Below are positions 31,767 to 39,080 of a DNA stretch of 64,000 nucleotides, piece after piece. This stretch comes from a virus. The stretch spans positions 1 to 64,000 of the IMG/VR virus record IMGVR_UViG_3300047509_000088, one strand, 5' to 3'. The notes beneath the pieces were generated by a model. The model searched no databases, was not told the origin of the DNA, and saw nothing but the letters and a program-made list of their open reading frames with translations. The translations under genes and the position numbers were made by a program. The stretch's first letter is position 1, and every line of letters begins with the position of its first letter.

Positions 31767-34712
31767 CTAAATCCTATACCCCTGATGCCCTTCCGCAATC
31801 CAGATGAGCGTCTTCTTGGCGCGGGTGGCGGCGACATAAAAGACCCGATTTTCGCCGTCTGGATTGTCGTTATATTCCTGGTAGGTTCGGCGGGTCATAC
31901 TAACTGAGGTGGCGACGTGGTCGGCCTCCTCGCCCTTGGCGCCGTGAATAGTCGAGATCTCCACTCGCGGCTTCTCGGATAGACTAGCCAGACCGAACCG
32001 CTTGACAATCCGTTTGAGGTATTTCCGCTCATACGGCTCCATCCGGATTGCCTCAAGGGGATCATTCCAGAGCTGTTCGGTTAGACGAGAAGAGGCGCCG
32101 GCCTTCATCAGGTCGGGAAGACCATACAGGTGCGACCACTGCGTCCTGTCCACTTCCCACTGATCGGGATAGATCTGGCGCATTAGTTGCTTGAGGCGGC
32201 CCTGTCGAACCAGCCGACCCGAATTGAGTTCGGCGGCAACCTTGATCGCCAAGCCTCGATCCCGAGTCGGATCGGGGATTCCCTGGCTGGACGTTCTGTC
32301 TTTGAACGGTATACCCCCCTCTACGAGCATCCCCCGGGCGACTTCGGCAAACACCCGATTCCTGACCAGGAGCAGCCACGAGTCATCCGCCGTCGCCGCG
32401 ATCCTCTCGGCCAGCCCCATCCCCCCCTCCGGCTTGTCGGCCCAGCCGAACAGACGGTCGACCTCCCCGCCTTCGTAGTGGGGCTCGAAGCCGCCCGGGG
32501 CTCGCTCGGCAACGGGAACTCGATTGATGATCGACAATGCTTCGGCGTGAACGACGGACGGCAGCCGGTATGAATGCGAGAGGTACATCTGGTGGCCGGG
32601 ACGCTCCCAGACCTCAGACGGGATGGCGCCGCTGAAGGCAAAGATGCACTGATTCACATCACCAAAGGCCATGAGATAGTCCGCGTCCTCTTTCCACATG
32701 TCGACTACCCGCCACTGACACGGCGTCAAGTCCTGGCAGTTCTTTACGAGGATTCCATTGGCGAAGAAGTTGTGGTTGTCCTCTACGTCGAGGCAATAAA
32801 CTGACCCATCGAGTTGCGCTGCCTTCGACTGAAGTCGCGGGGCCCCGATGTTTTCCAGCTCAAGTCTGCTTGGCACTGGTCGCTGCATGTTCGAGGAAGA
32901 GGATGACCCAGCGCCTTCCTGGTAGTGCTGAACTGATCGCCACAGATCACGCAGATTCCGGTTATTGTCTCTAGTTTGGCGGGGTGGCGCAATCGAGATT
33001 GTGCCGTCATCAACCTGAATCGTGCTAGCTCGCATTCCCTGGAGTCGCAGATTCGCCACGTTCCGCGATTGCTGATTTGGCGTCCACAGATATCGCAGAA
33101 TCGAGGTGGCGGCTCCATTTTGATCGTTACTTCCGGAAGGGTTGGCCTTAGATCGCCTCGAAGCTTGTAGATGAGAGAGGGATGAATGTATGGTCGAAAT
33201 CGCCTGCGCAATTCGTTGACGTAAGCTGAGGGAAAGTAGATCACCGGACCCTTCTTGGTTTCGTGGATGTGACATCCCAGCCCCATCGATATCAGATGAT
33301 CCCGGACGAACTTCACCTCTTCGCGCGAACGACTGCTCACTGTTATACACATGCTTCTGTCGCGTGATGATCCATCGTCCATGAACCAAACCGCCAAGGC
33401 CAGGTTGTCCACCCACGATAGGAGCTGAGGGGTGATAATCTTGGGGCCATTGGGTCGAGCTATTCGATGAATCTCGGTGAAGACTGGATGGCTCTTGGTG
33501 GAGAAGCTGTAGACAGAGCCGCCGAAAGAGGTGGGGGATGGACCTCTTATGGGGGATGACCACCGAACCAGCATGTCGTGTTTCCACCGAAGGTATCCGA
33601 GTTGTGCTTGCCCCTGAACGAATCGAACTCGTGCGTTCCCCCGTGGACCGGGGCTCAAGCTGATCGAGGCGTCTCCAAGTAGCGATCCGACCACGATTGA
33701 TCGCTCCGACGGTGAGAGCTTCTCCGAGGGGTCGTATGTTTTCACTGGTCAATTGTAGCACGCGGTCCAAGATCTGACACCGCTCCAGTGGAACGTATCC
33801 CTTTCCCAGTACGAGAAGAGGATGGTTGCCCGTGGCTGTGAGCGGTCCCGCCTGGTACAGCGAACGTCCGCGCAACGGATTCATATGCCAGCCAGTAACT
33901 CGTTTGGGTTCGATTGAATCGGTGGCGGGGTTGTAACTGAGGACCGATACTGACAGTCGGCGCTCGACGATCTCTCGGATAGGCATCTGGCTGCCGTTCG
34001 CCAGCGTAACCATCGAATCACCGGGAAGGCACTCGTCAGTGAATATCCATTTGACGGGTGGGCGAAGGCGTTCGCGGAGGACAATTTCAAGCATGTCCGC
34101 GAAATCAAACAGGCCGGAGGATTGCTTCCACTCATGGTACGTATCCGAGAACTTCGCGGCGTCCCTCTCGCCCCAGGGGGTGTCCGTCGGATTCTTGAGG
34201 CGCATCATTCGAACTATCTCAGGGATGGTCTTGACCAGCGCCCGTCTAAGTTCTTCGGCGACGTAGCACCAGTCCCCGAAGGTGACAATCGATCCCACGG
34301 CATACGGATCGTCAACCGACCTTTGATTCAATACGCCCTGGAACTTGTAGCCAGACGACTCGCCGAACTCCCGGAGGCCGGACATGGTCACAACCTGCTC
34401 GGATCTGAGTTGAAGCAATTGAAAGCACGTCGAGTGAATCGTCCTGACCCAGGGCATCTCGTTATCGGTCAGACCGTATTCGGTTGACAGGCGGCGTCTT
34501 AGTTCCTGAGTAGCGTTTCGGGTGAAGGCGTTCACGAGCATTTGGTCGGACGGCAATCCCGCCTTGAGGTGGGCGTCGAGGATCACACCCAGGCTTCGCG
34601 TCTTGCCGCACCCGGGGCTTCCGTAGATCATCACCTCGCGGTCATTGTCGACTTCGCGGTGCAGCTTGAGATCTGGAAGCAGCTCAAGCAGGCGGGCGGT
34701 CAGGGCGCTCAT
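31767..34712 (-). CDS. UvrD/PcrA-like SF1 helicase interrupted by an intein
   Basis: 981 codons. The exteins (residues 1-227 and 659-981, 550 aa together) make an SF1A helicase: Walker A GSPGCGKT (31-38), motif Ia NAFTRNATQEL, motif II reconstituted as FTDE|CQDL, YLSHSYRLPS (motif IV region), a VEISTIHGAKGEEADHV block (motif V) and NRVFYVAATRAKKTL (motif VI). The 431-aa intein interrupts motif II. The same open frame runs without a stop through the nested endonuclease gene, so full-length precursor can be made. Confidence 0.9.
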   Translation of the reverse strand: MSALTARLLELLPDLKLHREVDNDREVMIYGSPGCGKTRSLGVILDAHLKAGLPSDQMLVNAFTRNATQELRRRLSTEYGLTDNEMPWVRTIHSTCFQLLQLRSEQVVTMSGLREFGESSGYKFQGVLNQRSVDDPYAVGSIVTFGDWCYVAEELRRALVKTIPEIVRMMRLKNPTDTPWGERDAAKFSDTYHEWKQSSGLFDFADMLEIVLRERLRPPVKWIFTDECLPGDSMVTLANGSQMPIREIVERRLSVSVLSYNPATDSIEPKRVTGWHMNPLRGRSLYQAGPLTATGNHPLLVLGKGYVPLERCQILDRVLQLTSENIRPLGEALTVGAINRGRIATWRRLDQLEPRSTGERTSSIRSGASTTRIPSVETRHAGSVVIPHKRSIPHLFRRLCLQLLHQEPSSLHRDSSNSSTQWPQDYHPSAPIVGGQPGLGGLVHGRWIITRQKHVYNSEQSFARRGEVRPGSSDIDGAGMSHPRNQEGSGDLLSLSLRQRIAQAISTIHSSLSHLQASRRSKANPSGSNDQNGAATSILRYLWTPNQQSRNVANLRLQGMRASTIQVDDGTISIAPPRQTRDNNRNLRDLWRSVQHYQEGAGSSSSSNMQRPVPSRLELENIGAPRLQSKAAQLDGSVYCLDVEDNHNFFANGILVKNCQDLTPCQWRVVDMWKEDADYLMAFGDVNQCIFAFSGAIPSEVWERPGHQMYLSHSYRLPSVVHAEALSIINRVPVAERAPGGFEPHYEGGEVDRLFGWADKPEGGMGLAERIAATADDSWLLLVRNRVFAEVARGMLVEGGIPFKDRTSSQGIPDPTRDRGLAIKVAAELNSGRLVRQGRLKQLMRQIYPDQWEVDRTQWSHLYGLPDLMKAGASSRLTEQLWNDPLEAIRMEPYERKYLKRIVKRFGLASLSEKPRVEISTIHGAKGEEADHVATSVSMTRRTYQEYNDNPDGENRVFYVAATRAKKTLIWIAEGHQGYRI
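32783..33745 (-). CDS. LAGLIDADG homing endonuclease nested out of frame in the intein
   Basis: 320 codons from GTG 33745, in the +1 frame relative to the intein/helicase. Two LAGLIDADG motifs, SIVVGSLLGDASIS and NLALAVWFMDDGSS, match the LAGLIDADG_2 type usually seen as free-standing or intron-borne enzymes. Two C-terminal zinc knuckles follow (CDICGRQ...CDSREC and CVICGDQ...CSDQC). A TGA two codons upstream of the GTG shows it is not an in-frame extension. It ends inside intein block F. Expected role: cut the intein-free helicase allele. Confidence 0.85.
   Translation of the reverse strand: MKTYDPSEKLSPSERSIVVGSLLGDASISLSPGPRGNARVRFVQGQAQLGYLRWKHDMLVRWSSPIRGPSPTSFGGSVYSFSTKSHPVFTEIHRIARPNGPKIITPQLLSWVDNLALAVWFMDDGSSRDRSMCITVSSRSREEVKFVRDHLISMGLGCHIHETKKGPVIYFPSAYVNELRRRFRPYIHPSLIYKLRGDLRPTLPEVTIKMEPPPRFCDICGRQISNRGTWRICDSRECELARFRLMTAQSRLRHPAKLETITGICVICGDQFSTTRKALGHPLPRTCSDQCQADLSWKTSGPRDFSRRQRNSMGQFIAST
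33745..33760 (-). promoter_or_regulatory. Extended -10 box for a leaderless nested endonuclease transcript
   Basis: On the minus strand TGC-TACAAT (-10 at 33757-33752) is followed by 6 bases and then the GTG of the nested gene. This is the TANNNT-N6-start spacing seen at several operon heads here, so the mRNA would begin at the start codon. There is no Shine-Dalgarno sequence and no good -35, but the TGn extension can compensate. Confidence 0.6.
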
Positions 34713-35017
34713 CTTCCGTCCAGCACAGCCCGCTCGATCGCCTCCCAGCGTTCTACCTGAGTCGGCAGGTTCAGCTCATCAAACGATTCATCAGCCTGCC
34801 ATCTCCGCCACAACATGTGATAGTACGGCATTCGCTCATACGGTTCCAGATCAGACCAACAGTCCTCGCACAAAGGAAAGCAACCTCCCCCCTCCCGAGG
34901 ATACGTGACGTGTCCGTGAACAAACGCCCAGGGCATCCCGCACCTCAAACACTGTCCGTAGCCGTGCGAGAACCACCGAGCGAAGGGTGCAAGTAATCGG
35001 CGGGTCCGGTAGGTCAC
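34709..35017 (-). CDS. 102-aa zinc-ribbon-like protein
   Basis: GTG 35017 overlaps the upstream stop (GTGA). Paired motifs CLRCG (about 23-27) and CEDCW (about 50-54) form a probable zinc ribbon, followed by a helical C-terminus rich in Trp and Glu. It overlaps the helicase start by ATGA, so the two are translationally coupled. Function unknown. Confidence 0.55.
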   Translation of the reverse strand: MTYRTRRLLAPFARWFSHGYGQCLRCGMPWAFVHGHVTYPREGGGCFPLCEDCWSDLEPYERMPYYHMLWRRWQADESFDELNLPTQVERWEAIERAVLDGR

Positions 35018-35232
35018 CTTCCGCAGTCCATGCAGAGATGCAGATCCCGGAACCTGACGGCGCCCTGGATCAGTAGGCCGTGAGCTTGGACCCATTCACG
35101 CGGCCAGGTTGGATGGGGGACCGCCTCGATATCGAGCGGCGGTGGCATCCAGGTCGGGCGGTTTCGGAGGTGGGGGCAGTCCGGCCTCAGATGGGCGGTC
35201 TTTGAGGTTCGATTAGCGAGCCAGACGATCAT
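35014..35232 (-). CDS. 72-aa His/Cys protein
   Basis: ATG 35232 overlaps the upstream stop (ATGA). Contains CPHLRNRPTW in the middle and ends DLHLCMDCGR, so a metal site is possible. It resembles small 'LRPDCPHLRN' phage proteins in feel, but no family is certain. Confidence 0.5.
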   Translation of the reverse strand: MIVWLANRTSKTAHLRPDCPHLRNRPTWMPPPLDIEAVPHPTWPREWVQAHGLLIQGAVRFRDLHLCMDCGR

Positions 35233-35429
35233 CTCCCGTACCGGACATACGCATAGATCCCGGCGCCGGGCAGGTAGTACCAGTCCGAGTCCAGTTGGGT
35301 CAAGGTTCGATAGTATCCTCCGAACTCGACCGCTTGTGCCTTGAGCTTGATGCGGTGTTTCGCCAGATCGAACAACCTGATGTCCAAAAACGTGAACGTC
35401 CCCCAGAATGCGAACATGATCCAGGTCAT
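35229..35429 (-). CDS. 66-aa membrane-anchored small protein
   Basis: N-terminal hydrophobic helix (MTWIMFAFWGTFTFLDIRLF), then a basic and aromatic segment with Tyr-rich end. It heads the operon that contains the helicase: a TTGACT-N17-TATCCT promoter ends 6 bases before its ATG, so it is probably translated from a leaderless mRNA. Confidence 0.55.
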   Translation of the reverse strand: MTWIMFAFWGTFTFLDIRLFDLAKHRIKLKAQAVEFGGYYRTLTQLDSDWYYLPGAGIYAYVRYGR

Positions 35430-35464
35430 CTGGCGAGGATATCACCTGGGAGCGTACAAGTCAA
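35430..35464 (-). promoter_or_regulatory. Sigma70-type leaderless promoter (TTGACT-N17-TATCCT-N6-ATG)
   Basis: Minus strand: -35 TTGACT at 35464-35459, 17-base spacer containing GTACGC, -10 TATCCT at 35441-35436, six bases, then ATG 35429. Both boxes and the spacing are near consensus. No Shine-Dalgarno sequence fits between. Confidence 0.82.
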
Positions 35465-35487
35465 ACCCCGCCTAATCGATAGACCGT

Positions 35488-36096
35488 CTAGCTGGAAGAT
35501 CGCGGCTGGATGCGCTCAACCCAGACAGCCGGCGGCTGGCCGGGTAAGGCGGTCAGTCGGGAGACACCAAGCAATCTTAATTTAGCCTTGTAGCGTTTCT
35601 TCGCTGCTTTGGCGCAGATTGAACACCATCGCTCACCGCTTGTTTTGCGTCGATCGAACGGATGACCTCTAGGGCAGACAGTTTTTCGAGCGTTGATAGC
35701 GGCCGGACCTTCTCCGCGAAGTGTATTCTCTCGTTCCGTGACCGGTTCCCCGCAGCAAGGATTGACACACCACGGATTCCGACAGAGATGATCAAGGTCT
35801 AACCCAGTAGGGATCGGGCCAATCATTTTCTCGTAGAGGAATCTATGCAGCAGGACTTGTTTACCCTGAGACGCAATGACAGCATAACGGTCATCGTTTG
35901 ATCTCTTACTATTTGAGCGACTCTTACGAAGCCTCCAGCATCCGTTATTGAGAGGTTCGATCCTCGACATTGCGCGATCAAAAGCAGAAGCCGATTGAGC
36001 CTCGCGTTGAACCCTCCTTCCAAAGGGAAGTTGGTGGCCGTTTACGAATCGTTTGCCCGGGTTCGGAGATTCACCACACCCGCATTCACAGCTCAT
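35488..36096 (-). CDS. HNH endonuclease (HNH_3 type) with captured 3' tail
   Basis: 202 aa; ATG 36096 overlaps the upstream gene's stop (ATGA). N-terminal Cys cluster (MSCECGCGES), then the HNH core LLHRFLYEKMIGPIP, LDLDHLCRNPWCVNPCC and GNTLR-like ERENTLRG, then a Cys pair (CPRGHPFD; WCSIC). The last 20 residues include ALPGQPPAVWVERI, nearly the same as the C-terminus of the upstream protein (ALPGLPPQVWVERI). That suggests the nuclease gene inserted at that 3' end. Probably a free-standing homing enzyme. Confidence 0.82.
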   Translation of the reverse strand: MSCECGCGESPNPGKRFVNGHQLPFGRRVQREAQSASAFDRAMSRIEPLNNGCWRLRKSRSNSKRSNDDRYAVIASQGKQVLLHRFLYEKMIGPIPTGLDLDHLCRNPWCVNPCCGEPVTERENTLRGEGPAAINARKTVCPRGHPFDRRKTSGERWCSICAKAAKKRYKAKLRLLGVSRLTALPGQPPAVWVERIQPRSSS

Positions 36097-36584
36097 ATTC
36101 TTTCTACCCATACTTGGGGCGGAAGGCCAGGTAAGGCAACCACGACTTTGCCGGATAGCTTCATAGCTTTCCGGATTGTGTCGGCGGTTCCGTTTGACTC
36201 GCCGTTCCAAAACGCGACTATCACGTCAGACGCCAGGACGATTACGGTATTCCGCTCAAACAGGGTTCGGACATATCGCTCACCCTGGGCGGTGACCTCG
36301 ATAACGTCTCGGCGGTACGTCTGGGCCTTGAGGCGAGCTTCCCGGTCGACCCCCCGAGCGCCTCCAGATATCACATATGCGTCGGGATGAAGCAGTTGTA
36401 TGAGCTTGCCGACCCGGTCAAGCTCGGGATAGTTCCGCGAACCGACGATTCCCACCCGTCTGGCGTCCTTCAAAATGTCAATTGAGGTCTTGATCGAAAA
36501 ACACCCCGCCTCGTCCGCGACCTCGGCGCCGACCTTGTTCATCGCCAGAGCGGGGTTGACCAATCCGGTATTGACGTCGGTCAT
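36093..36584 (-). CDS. SLOG-superfamily (DprA/YpsA-like) protein
   Basis: 163 aa from ATG 36584. Rossmann-like RRVGIVGSRNYPELDRV, the phosphate-binding YVISGGARGVDREARLKA, and VIVLASDVIVAFWNGESNGT followed by TIRKAMKLSGKVVV fit small SLOG/DUF2493-like nucleotide-binding proteins. Possible roles are DNA or nucleotide signalling. The 3' end is duplicated in the neighbouring HNH gene. Confidence 0.68.
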   Translation of the reverse strand: MTDVNTGLVNPALAMNKVGAEVADEAGCFSIKTSIDILKDARRVGIVGSRNYPELDRVGKLIQLLHPDAYVISGGARGVDREARLKAQTYRRDVIEVTAQGERYVRTLFERNTVIVLASDVIVAFWNGESNGTADTIRKAMKLSGKVVVALPGLPPQVWVERI

Positions 36585-36784
36585 GCTTTCCCATCTCTCA
36601 GGCGGATGATCTCTTGGTACATCTCTTCGATCAGATTTGCGCAGTCGAGCAGGTATTGACCGTCCCCTCGACTGTACGGCGGATTCATCCATCGAACAAT
36701 CAAAGCCCTGCGCCGGAGCCCTTCAATTGTGCGATGAACCTTCTTACCGAACCTGGCTGACCCCGGGGCTGGATACACGGTCAC
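36581..36784 (-). CDS. Hypothetical 67-aa protein
   Basis: GTG 36784 overlaps the nuclease gene's stop (GTGA). Basic middle (HRTIEGLRRRALIVRW), then MNPPYSRGDGQYLLDCANLI and a helical end. NPPY recalls adenine methyltransferases, but the protein is too short and lacks other motifs. Function unknown. Confidence 0.45.
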   Translation of the reverse strand: MTVYPAPGSARFGKKVHRTIEGLRRRALIVRWMNPPYSRGDGQYLLDCANLIEEMYQEIIRLRDGKA

Positions 36785-37653
36785 GCTATGTGATCCCCGG
36801 CCCCGAAAAAGCAGAAATACCACCATGGGCAGTATTTTTCATGGCATGATCGACTCGACGGTTTGGCCGGGAAAATGCCTGCCTCGACCTGGTCGACCTT
36901 TCGGCGAACGACGGCATCGATATATCGCTGTATCTTGCTCGGATCAAACGGGATCTCCCACTCCTGGATCTCATCCTTTCCGAACACTCGTGGTATGACC
37001 AGAAATTTGAAGGTCGGGATTCGATCGTAATGGGCGAAGTATGCACCCATATAGAGGTTGGCCTGGAGATCGTATTTGTCCGGGTTGTCCCATGGCTCCG
37101 TCGTTGACTTGAGGTCCGCGATCAGGTCACCCTCACACTCAAGGTCCAATTTAGCCTCGAAAGCCCAACTGTCCCTCCAGCTCGACTTGGGCGTGAGCGG
37201 GACGAAGATCGAGTGCTCCGTCCTCAATATCCGGATGGAACCGTACTTCTTGATGTAGACGGGAATCTGGCGTTCGAGCCAGTACACCGCCACCTCGCGG
37301 CACCACAACTTGCCGTAGTTGCCTCTGGCTTTGCTGATTGAGCCGTCTTTGTTCAGGTCGGGTGGGTCATCCCAGGTTAATGGGAACTTCTTTCGGTTCG
37401 GTGAGTTGATCTCTCGGTCGAGAAATGCAATTGCCGCCCGAACCGCTTCGGACGAATTGCGTGCCTCGCCCTTGTTGTGCGCCTCGATTCCGCGATGGAT
37501 CGCTGAGCCGTAGATTACGAAGATCCCAATCCCGGAGCGGGGAATTCTTTGTCTGTGATAGGAGAGCGCCAGGTCACAGTCATGGTTGAGCTGGCTAAAG
37601 CTGATCGAATTGCCGACCGGCCGGCTGACGGTACGTTCTACGGTAAGTGGCAA
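36781..37653 (-). CDS. Cas4/RecB-like PD-(D/E)XK nuclease with Fe-S cysteines
   Basis: 290 aa, TTG 37653. H53 lies in YGSAIHRGIEAH (motif I). The nuclease core is AKLDLECEGDLIADLKST with D170, D180 and K182, and Q197 starts the QANLYMGAY helix (motif QxxxY). One N-terminal cysteine (C26 in NHDCDLAL) and three C-terminal ones (C270, C275, C281) are placed like the 4Fe-4S ligands of Cas4/AddB nucleases. Expected activity: exonuclease on DNA ends, for phage recombination or host DNA degradation. Confidence 0.82.
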   Translation of the reverse strand: MPLTVERTVSRPVGNSISFSQLNHDCDLALSYHRQRIPRSGIGIFVIYGSAIHRGIEAHNKGEARNSSEAVRAAIAFLDREINSPNRKKFPLTWDDPPDLNKDGSISKARGNYGKLWCREVAVYWLERQIPVYIKKYGSIRILRTEHSIFVPLTPKSSWRDSWAFEAKLDLECEGDLIADLKSTTEPWDNPDKYDLQANLYMGAYFAHYDRIPTFKFLVIPRVFGKDEIQEWEIPFDPSKIQRYIDAVVRRKVDQVEAGIFPAKPSSRSCHEKYCPWWYFCFFGAGDHIA

Positions 37654-37654
37654 T

Positions 37655-37843
37655 TCAGCCTCGAAGCCACCACTTCACCAGGCCGCGAAGTGTACCGTAC
37701 ACAAGCCGATAGTCCTCGCGGTCTGCGGACCCCACGTCAATACGCATCTCGCTGATTCGACGTTCATTCTCGGGGGTGCGCGGGAAGGACATCGCCATGA
37801 TCTCGGCGATATACTCGGACTCGATGCGATGTTGATCTCTCAA
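37655..37843 (-). CDS. Hypothetical 62-aa protein
   Basis: TTG start; charged helical product (QHRIESEYIAEIMAMSFPRT; ISEMRIDVGSADREDYRLVY). It ends one base before the nuclease gene starts, so they are likely coupled. No family recognised. Confidence 0.45.
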   Translation of the reverse strand: MRDQHRIESEYIAEIMAMSFPRTPENERRISEMRIDVGSADREDYRLVYGTLRGLVKWWLRG

Positions 37844-37870
37844 ATTCGATTCTTCAGTCTAGCGGTTTGA

Positions 37871-37899
37871 GGGCTGCCGGCCGAGATGACCGGCAGCCC
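37871..37899 (-). terminator. Perfect 10-bp hairpin downstream of the 37923-38750 gene
   Basis: GGGCTGCCGG and its exact reverse complement flank a 9-base loop. It lies just past the stop of the leftward gene 37923-38750. No long U tract follows, so it may act as an attenuator or RNA 3'-end protector. Confidence 0.55.
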
Positions 37900-37922
37900 G
37901 TCACGTGGGGTGTGAAAGTCCT

Positions 37923-38750
37923 CTAGAAGGTGATCTTGGGGGCCGCCGGCTGACCAGCCGGCTGACCACCGGGTACCGGCGGGAGGGGTGGCGGGGCGGG
38001 GGGAGCGACCGGCGGCGGAGCGACGGCGGCGGCCGGAGGTGGTGGCGGGACGGGCGGTGCGGTGGGGATCGGGGCCCACTCGTACGCGGAGCCGTTCAGC
38101 CAGAGGCCGTGGCCGTTCTCGATCCTCTCGAAGGGCTGGCCGTTCGGCGCCAGGGGAACCGCAGCCTGGCCGTTCCCGGGGGTCGGGAGGGGTGGAGCCG
38201 CCTGGGTCGGCTGGACGGCCGCAGGCGGCGGCTGAGCGGCTTGAGGAGGCTGGAAGGCGGATGCAGCGGGTGCGCCGGGGGTCGCAATCGGAACCCCGAC
38301 CTGGCCCGGGACGTACCTCGACCAGCCGATCGGCTTGAGGCGGAGCACCTCGGCATTCGGGTTGGCGTAGTTGCCGACGAATACGACCCGCTGCCCGACC
38401 AGGGCCTCCAGGTCGATCGCGTACGCCTGGTCGTCGGTGATCGGGCCGTAGATCGCCTCGACGAACTGCCGGAGCATCGACTTCTGACCGGACGTGGTGG
38501 CGGACATGGTGAGGTTCATGAAGACCATCAGTTGACCCGGGACGGCCTTCGGCATGTTCGTCAACGGGTCGGTGATCGTGATCTGACTGTACGGACCCTC
38601 GAACACCTTGAAGTGGATCTTGACCTGGTCGTTGCCGAACTTGGGTCCCTTGTCGGCCTTCGGGGCTTCGGCGACCTCGACCGGAAGTGGGGTCATCGGA
38701 GGCAGCGGCGGCCACTGTTCCCTCGCCTTCGGATTTGCCTTCAGCGGCAT
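37923..38750 (-). CDS. Proline-rich protein with an N-terminal replication-accessory-like domain
   Basis: 275 aa, ATG 38750 after AAGGAG. Residues 35-150 fold as a domain (VKIHFKVFEGPYSQITI; LRQFVEAIYGPITDDQAYAI; LEALVGQRVVFVGNY). The second half is a Pro/Ala-rich linker interrupted by FERIENGHGLWLNGSAYEWA. The LRxxVEAxYGP..D(E/D)QA...DLExLxGQ block recurs in the 59120-59461 product. It somewhat resembles DUF669-type ssDNA-binding-like phage proteins, but that is weak. Confidence 0.55.
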   Translation of the reverse strand: MPLKANPKAREQWPPLPPMTPLPVEVAEAPKADKGPKFGNDQVKIHFKVFEGPYSQITITDPLTNMPKAVPGQLMVFMNLTMSATTSGQKSMLRQFVEAIYGPITDDQAYAIDLEALVGQRVVFVGNYANPNAEVLRLKPIGWSRYVPGQVGVPIATPGAPAASAFQPPQAAQPPPAAVQPTQAAPPLPTPGNGQAAVPLAPNGQPFERIENGHGLWLNGSAYEWAPIPTAPPVPPPPPAAAVAPPPVAPPAPPPLPPVPGGQPAGQPAAPKITF

Positions 38751-38796
38751 TAATTGTCTATCTCCTTGAACTGACGAACAGACGGGTGGGCAAAGA

Positions 38797-38985
38797 TCAG
38801 ACCAGCTCGACGAGCCCCTTCTCGATGATCTGGGTGACGGCGCGATGGATCTCACGGACGGCGTTGTCGTAGTTCACCGTGCCCTTCATCGGGACGAACT
38901 CCAGCAGTCGGCGGGCGGCGGTCTCCAGTTCGCGGTAGGACTGTCGCTCCGAATCGAGCCTGGCCCTGTCTGCGTCAGTCACCAT
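38797..38985 (-). CDS. Hypothetical 62-aa helical protein
   Basis: A charged helical peptide (DADRARLDSERQSYRELETA; AVREIHRAVTQIIEKGLVEL). ATG 38985 lies 8 bases after GGGAGGG. It overlaps the end of a small membrane gene. Function unknown. Confidence 0.5.
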   Translation of the reverse strand: MVTDADRARLDSERQSYRELETAARRLLEFVPMKGTVNYDNAVREIHRAVTQIIEKGLVELV

Positions 38986-39067
38986 TGACGGCCCTCCCTT
39001 TGATTCTATGTGTGACGAACCAGATGACCGCCAGCGCGATCAGGAACTCGCGAAATAGCCGGTTCAT
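38975..39067 (-). CDS. 30-aa single-span membrane peptide
   Basis: ATG 39067. MNRLFREFLIALAVIWFVTH then a basic tail: one short membrane helix. Preceded by GGATAGG. It overlaps the start of the next gene by 11 bases. The case rests on hydrophobicity and position. Confidence 0.4.
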   Translation of the reverse strand: MNRLFREFLIALAVIWFVTHRIKGRAVNGD

Positions 39068-39080
39068 CAGATCAGACGAC

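Larger units (their letters stand above)
32739..34031 (-). mobile_element. Intein in the helicase Walker B motif, carrying a nested endonuclease gene
   Basis: In the helicase frame the intein spans 431 codons. Block A is CLPGDSMVTLANG, block B is LTATGNHPLLV, block F is VYCLDVEDNHNFFANGI, and it ends LVKN before Cys+1. Lys replaces the usual penultimate His. Only about 95 N-terminal and 27 C-terminal residues look like splicing domain. The roughly 310 codons between read as Ser/Arg-rich sequence without structure because that DNA encodes an endonuclease in another frame. Confidence 0.88.

Noticed and set aside
31767-34712. A plain sequencing frameshift explaining the two frames in the helicase intein
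   Set aside because: It would need two compensating errors and would still leave about 310 stop-free codons in the wrong frame; kept only as the alternative to test.
36581-36784. Adenine methyltransferase suggested by NPPY
   Set aside because: Only 67 residues and no SAM-binding motif; the tetrapeptide is likely chance.
36781-37653. A CRISPR-Cas locus suggested by the Cas4-like nuclease
   Set aside because: No Cas1, Cas2, effector or array in the window; RecB/Cas4-type nucleases are common in phages alone.
37840-38753. Long open frames on both strands over the Pro-rich gene (for example 37905-38753 on + and 37840-38715 on -)
   Set aside because: Shadows of the low-complexity, GC-rich gene 37923-38750; composition is Arg/Gly-rich with no motifs or ribosome-binding sites.
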